From Azophilus sp965200465 (GTDB lineage Bacteria; Pseudomonadota; Gammaproteobacteria; Pseudomonadales; Azotimanducaceae), in NCBI GenBank assembly GCA_965200465.1, contig OZ241358.1, positions 2,976,001 through 3,040,000 on the forward strand: DNA of 64,000 bases. The letters run 5' to 3'. Of this stretch, positions 61,216 through 64,000 are shown in pieces. Position numbers and translations under genes: made by a program. Positions within the stretch are counted from its first letter, which is position 1, and every line of letters begins with the position of its first letter. Below the pieces are notes generated by a model. That model saw only the letters and a list, made by a program, of their open reading frames with translations. It did no database searches and had not been told where the DNA came from.

Positions 61216-61243
61216 GCGCCCGCCCAAGGCGGCCGGCGGGCGC
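61216..61243 (-). terminator. hairpin directly after infC (attenuator or partial terminator)
   Basis: On the minus strand GCGCCCGCC pairs perfectly with GGCGGGCGC around a 10-nt loop and is followed by CCTCTTTTAGG. It begins one base past the infC stop codon. The short T-run suggests partial termination or a mRNA processing stem between infC and rpmI, a region that carries L20 autoregulation in E. coli. Confidence 0.6.
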
Positions 61244-61244
61244 T

Positions 61245-61781
61245 CTATTTCCTGCGCTTCTTGGGCGCCAAGACCATCACCACCTGACGGCCCTCAAACT
61301 TTGGTTCGGCCTCCATCGCCCCGTAGTCAGCCAGATCGTCCTCAATGCGGGACATCAGCTCCATGCCGATTTCCGGATGCACCATTTCACGGCCTCGGAA
61401 CCGCAGCGAAACCTTGGCTTTGTCCCCATCGCTGAGGAAGCGGACCAGGTTCCGCAGCTTGACCTGATAGTCCCCCTCTTCGGTGCCGGGCCGGAACTTG
61501 ACCTCCTTGACATGAATCTGCTTTTGCTTTCTGCGCTGGGCCGCCTTGGTTTTCTTGATCTCGAACAGGTGCTTGCCGTAGTCCATGATCTTCACGACCG
61601 GCGGCTCTGCGTCCGGGGCGATCAACACCAGGTCCAAACCCGACCGGCGAGCCTCGCCTAGGGCGTCACTGCGGGAGACAATGCCCACCTGCTGCCCGTT
61701 GGAGGCGATCAGCCGGACGTTTGCAGCGGTGATGTCCTCGTTCAGAAGGGTGCGCTCGGCGCGCCTACCGCTCTTTTTGAT
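61245..61781 (-). CDS. infC: translation initiation factor IF-3, AUC start
   Basis: A 178-residue IF-3: RTLLNEDITAANVRLI at the N-terminus, PPVVKIMDYGKHLFE, VKEVKFRPGTEEGDYQVKLR, and C-terminal FEGRQVVMVLAPKK. No ATG, GTG or TTG fits the homologous start. The family start falls on ATC 61781, followed by AAA AAG AGC, with GGAGAG 5 nt upstream. E. coli infC begins with AUU and uses it for autoregulation, because IF-3 rejects non-standard start codons; the same logic fits AUC here. thrS, the usual upstream neighbour, is missing. Confidence 0.95.
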   Translation of the reverse strand: MKKSGRRAERTLLNEDITAANVRLIASNGQQVGIVSRSDALGEARRSGLDLVLIAPDAEPPVVKIMDYGKHLFEIKKTKAAQRRKQKQIHVKEVKFRPGTEEGDYQVKLRNLVRFLSDGDKAKVSLRFRGREMVHPEIGMELMSRIEDDLADYGAMEAEPKFEGRQVVMVLAPKKRRK

Positions 61782-62330
61782 GAGTGCTCTCCATAGGTGC
61801 CCTCCGGGCTGAAACCTGCGGTTTTGCAAGGCCCCCGCCCGTCAAGGGCCTTGCCGCCTTCTGCTCTGAACGCCGGCGCCGCCGGGCCGGCGAACGCGAC
61901 GTTCACAGCATCGCAAGCCATGATAGCAGTTTATCTCCGGTCGTCCGCGCCTTTTGCGCCGGATGCGGCGAAGCGCGGCATTCTACTTACAGGATGCGTC
62001 AAGCTCAATCCGATTCCCCGCCGAGCTGCACAAGCCCCGCTGAACTTGCCGGTCCCAATCCCCGGATGCGGATCATTGCCCAGCCCACCGCCGGCGACCC
62101 TTGGGAACGCGGGCCTTAAGGCCTGCCGGCGGGCGGGGCGCCCGCGCTCCCAGGCAGCAGACCTTTGCTAGGCGCCGCATCCATGCAATTGCAGGAAAAC
62201 CCTTGCACAGTGCGCCTTGCGAGGCGCTGCAACGCTTCCTTAAGCGGGGCTTGGGGCCTTGCCGGGCGGGAGCGCCTTGCGGCGCCGCCAATATGCTAGG
62301 ATGGCCGCTCCATGCAGTTGGGCGGACGGC
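61782..62330. other. intergenic region between divergent infC and the DUF3604 gene, with dispersed repeat
   Basis: No gene is supported in 549 bp. TGGGAACGCGGGC (62102-62114) and GCCCGCGCTCCCA (62140-62152) form arms matching at 12 of 13 positions; the left arm with its flank repeats the sequence at 47611-47628. A TATGCT box at about 62291 could be the -10 for the DUF3604 gene. infC promoter signals near 61830-61960 are not clear. Confidence 0.45.
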
Positions 62331-64000
62331 GATGCGGGAAGGTTATCCGGGGCTTTTGGGGGCGGCGCTTGGCGTGGCCCTGTTGTTGGTTCATGGCTGC
62401 GGTCGGGAGGAGCCTAGTTCCTCCGCAACGGCGGTGGATTCTCCCACGGAGAAACCGGAGATTGCCGGTTCGACGCTCCAGGAGCGGTTGTTGCGCTACA
62501 CCGAGGAGCGGGCGCCCTGCTTGGACTACCAGCCGTTGCGCAAGCCTTTGTTTGGCGATGTGCATGTTCACACCAGCTACTCGTTCGACGCCGCCGCCAA
62601 CACTACGGGGGCGACGCCGGAGGATGCGCATCGCTTCGCCCGGGGGGAGTCCATCCCGTTTTGGCCCTTGAACGAAGCGGGCGACCCGGTTGGCGAGTTC
62701 AGCATTGATCGGCCCTTGGACTTTTTGGCGGTGACCGACCACGGGGAGTTTCTCGGCGAACGGGAGCTGTGCCGCACCCCAGGCTCCGCGAGCTACGACA
62801 CGGAGTTCTGCGCCGGCTACCGGATGGACGAGCGGCAGGGCATGGTGATGTTCGCCCAGTCCATCAACGTGGAGGCGCCGGTGCGCATCGAAACCCTGTG
62901 CGGAGAGGACGGCAGCCTATGCCCGCAAGCGGCGACGGAGCCTTGGCGACGGATCCTAGAGGCCGCCGAAGCCGCCTACGACCGCAGCGAGCAATGCGCC
63001 TTCACCAGCTTCGTCGGCTATGAGTACACGGGCACCCCGGGCACCTCCAACTACCACCGCAACGTCATTTTCCGCAACGCCAAGGTGCCGGATTTGCCGG
63101 TTTCCTATTTTGAAGCGCCCATCGACAGCCAGCTTTGGGCGGCCTTGGACGCCGCCTGCCTTGAGCAGGAAGGCTGCGACTACCTGACCATTCCCCACAA
63201 CACCAACCTCTCCAACGGGCGCATGGCCCCCTACGGGGGCGTTCCGCAAACGGCGGAGGCGCGGCAAGGCTACGCGAGCACCCGCCTGAAGCGGGAGCCG
63301 ATCATCGAAATCTTCCAGCACAAGGGCGCCTCGGAGTGCATCAACGGCCTTTCGACGGTGTTGGGAGCGCCGGATGAACTTTGCAATGTGGAGGCGGTTC
63401 GCCAGCTAGGGCGAATGGAGACCTACATCGACTTGGACGCGGCCACGGGCGCTTTGACGCACAGCACCGACGCCATTATGACCGAGGAATGCGGCGACGG
63501 CGTGGGCGAACAGGGCATGTTGGGCGCCGGCTGCGTGGATGAGACGGACTTCGTGCGCTCCGCCCTGCTGGTGGGCCTAAAGGAGGAGCGGGAGGTCGGC
63601 CTCAACCCCGTCAAGCTGGGCATCGTCGCCGCCACCGACACCCATGCGGCGACGCCCGGCGCCGTTGTGGAGGAGGACTACCGGGGCCACGTCACCGGCG
63701 AAGCCAGCCCCAGGGAGCGCCTGCAGCCCGGGGTGCTGACCGCCGGGCGGGAAGGCAACCCCGGCGGCTTGGCCGGGGTTTGGGCGGTGGAGAACTCCCG
63801 GGACGCCATCTTTGAGGCCATGCAGCGGCGCGAGGTGTTCGGCACTTCCGGGCCGCGCATCGCTCCGCGCTTCTTCGCCGGCTGGAGTTTTGCGGAGAAT
63901 CTTTGCGGCGTCGAATCCCTAGTGGAGGAAGGATATGCCGGCGGCGTCCCCATGGGCGGCGACCTGAGCGCGGTGCCGAGTGCGGACGCCAAGCCGGCCT
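62331..64000 (+). CDS. DUF3604 lipoprotein, partial (3' end outside window)
   Basis: The first 556 codons are present. The N-terminus is a lipoprotein signal (GLLGAALGVALLLVHGC, Cys24). PHP-like metal-site segments occur in DUF3604 order: LFGDVHVHTSYSFDA (about 72-86), DFLAVTDHGEFLGE, FVGYEYTG, TIPHNTNLSNG, IIEIFQHKGASEC, and GIVAATDTHAATPGAV. DUF3604 proteins are large, probably metal-dependent hydrolases of unknown substrate, frequent in marine proteobacteria. ATG 62331 has no strong ribosome site; it starts the hydrophobic signal sensibly. It diverges from infC. Confidence 0.88.

Overview
The window is GC-rich bacterial chromosome, most probably from a gammaproteobacterium. The main evidence is the order infC-rpmI-rplT-pheS-pheT-ihfA-merR-tRNA-Pro at 56.1-61.8 kb, a type IVa pilus block (pilB-pilC-pilD with prepilins), secA next to argJ, and the long GapB-type GAPDH. 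Two TonB-dependent receptors, several CoA-dependent catabolic enzymes and a lower meta-cleavage pathway point to an aerobic, nutrient-scavenging heterotroph. I cannot name the genus from sequence alone.

Layout. 0-19.4 kb is a catabolic and transport region. It holds two TonB receptors, two class I methyltransferases each followed by a small paralogous partner, two PAP/fibrillin-like proteins (one cytoplasmic, one with a signal peptide), two flavoenzymes, an MFS (GPH-type) carrier, a LysR regulator, an M24 peptidase-like lipoprotein, a polysaccharide-deacetylase-fold hydrolase and a sodium/solute symporter. A nearly identical 26-bp element lies upstream of TonB receptor 1 and of the secreted fibrillin gene, and its first nine bases recur upstream of the LysR gene. 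This makes the region look like one regulon. 19.4-26.9 kb holds HyuA/HyuB, two class III CoA-transferases and a divergent HMG-CoA-lyase homologue around a 12-bp palindromic operator. A related operator precedes the hydrolase gene at the left edge. 26.9-30.8 kb is the lower meta-cleavage pathway (hydratase, acylating aldehyde dehydrogenase, aldolase, decarboxylase), ending in a decayed 4-oxalocrotonate tautomerase gene.

31.1-36.6 kb encodes type IV pilus functions, with two prepilins on the minus strand diverging from pilB-pilC-pilD. 36.6-40.5 kb is accessory DNA: a transposase remnant, a glycine-zipper protein, a lower-GC gene encoding a catalytically altered dCTP-deaminase/dUTPase-like domain with a coiled coil and two membrane helices, and a PcfJ-like gene overlapping a truncated restriction-subunit-like gene. 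40.5-45.1 kb is core (argJ, secA, a DUF721/DciA-like gene). 45.1-47.3 kb is a second accessory patch with an ImmA/IrrE-like protein lacking an HExxH motif and its overlapping partner.

47.7-56.1 kb contains GAPDH, an FAH-family enzyme, a flippase and glycosyltransferase pair, a DUF815 ATPase, a DUF503 protein, a GNAT acetyltransferase and methylmalonate-semialdehyde dehydrogenase. 56.1-61.8 kb is the translation/IHF block, in which infC appears to start at an AUC codon. The window ends inside a DUF3604 lipoprotein gene. The most promising undescribed material is the duplicated methyltransferase/small-partner/fibrillin/TonB regulon (2-17 kb) and the membrane-anchored pseudo-deaminase (37.9-38.9 kb).
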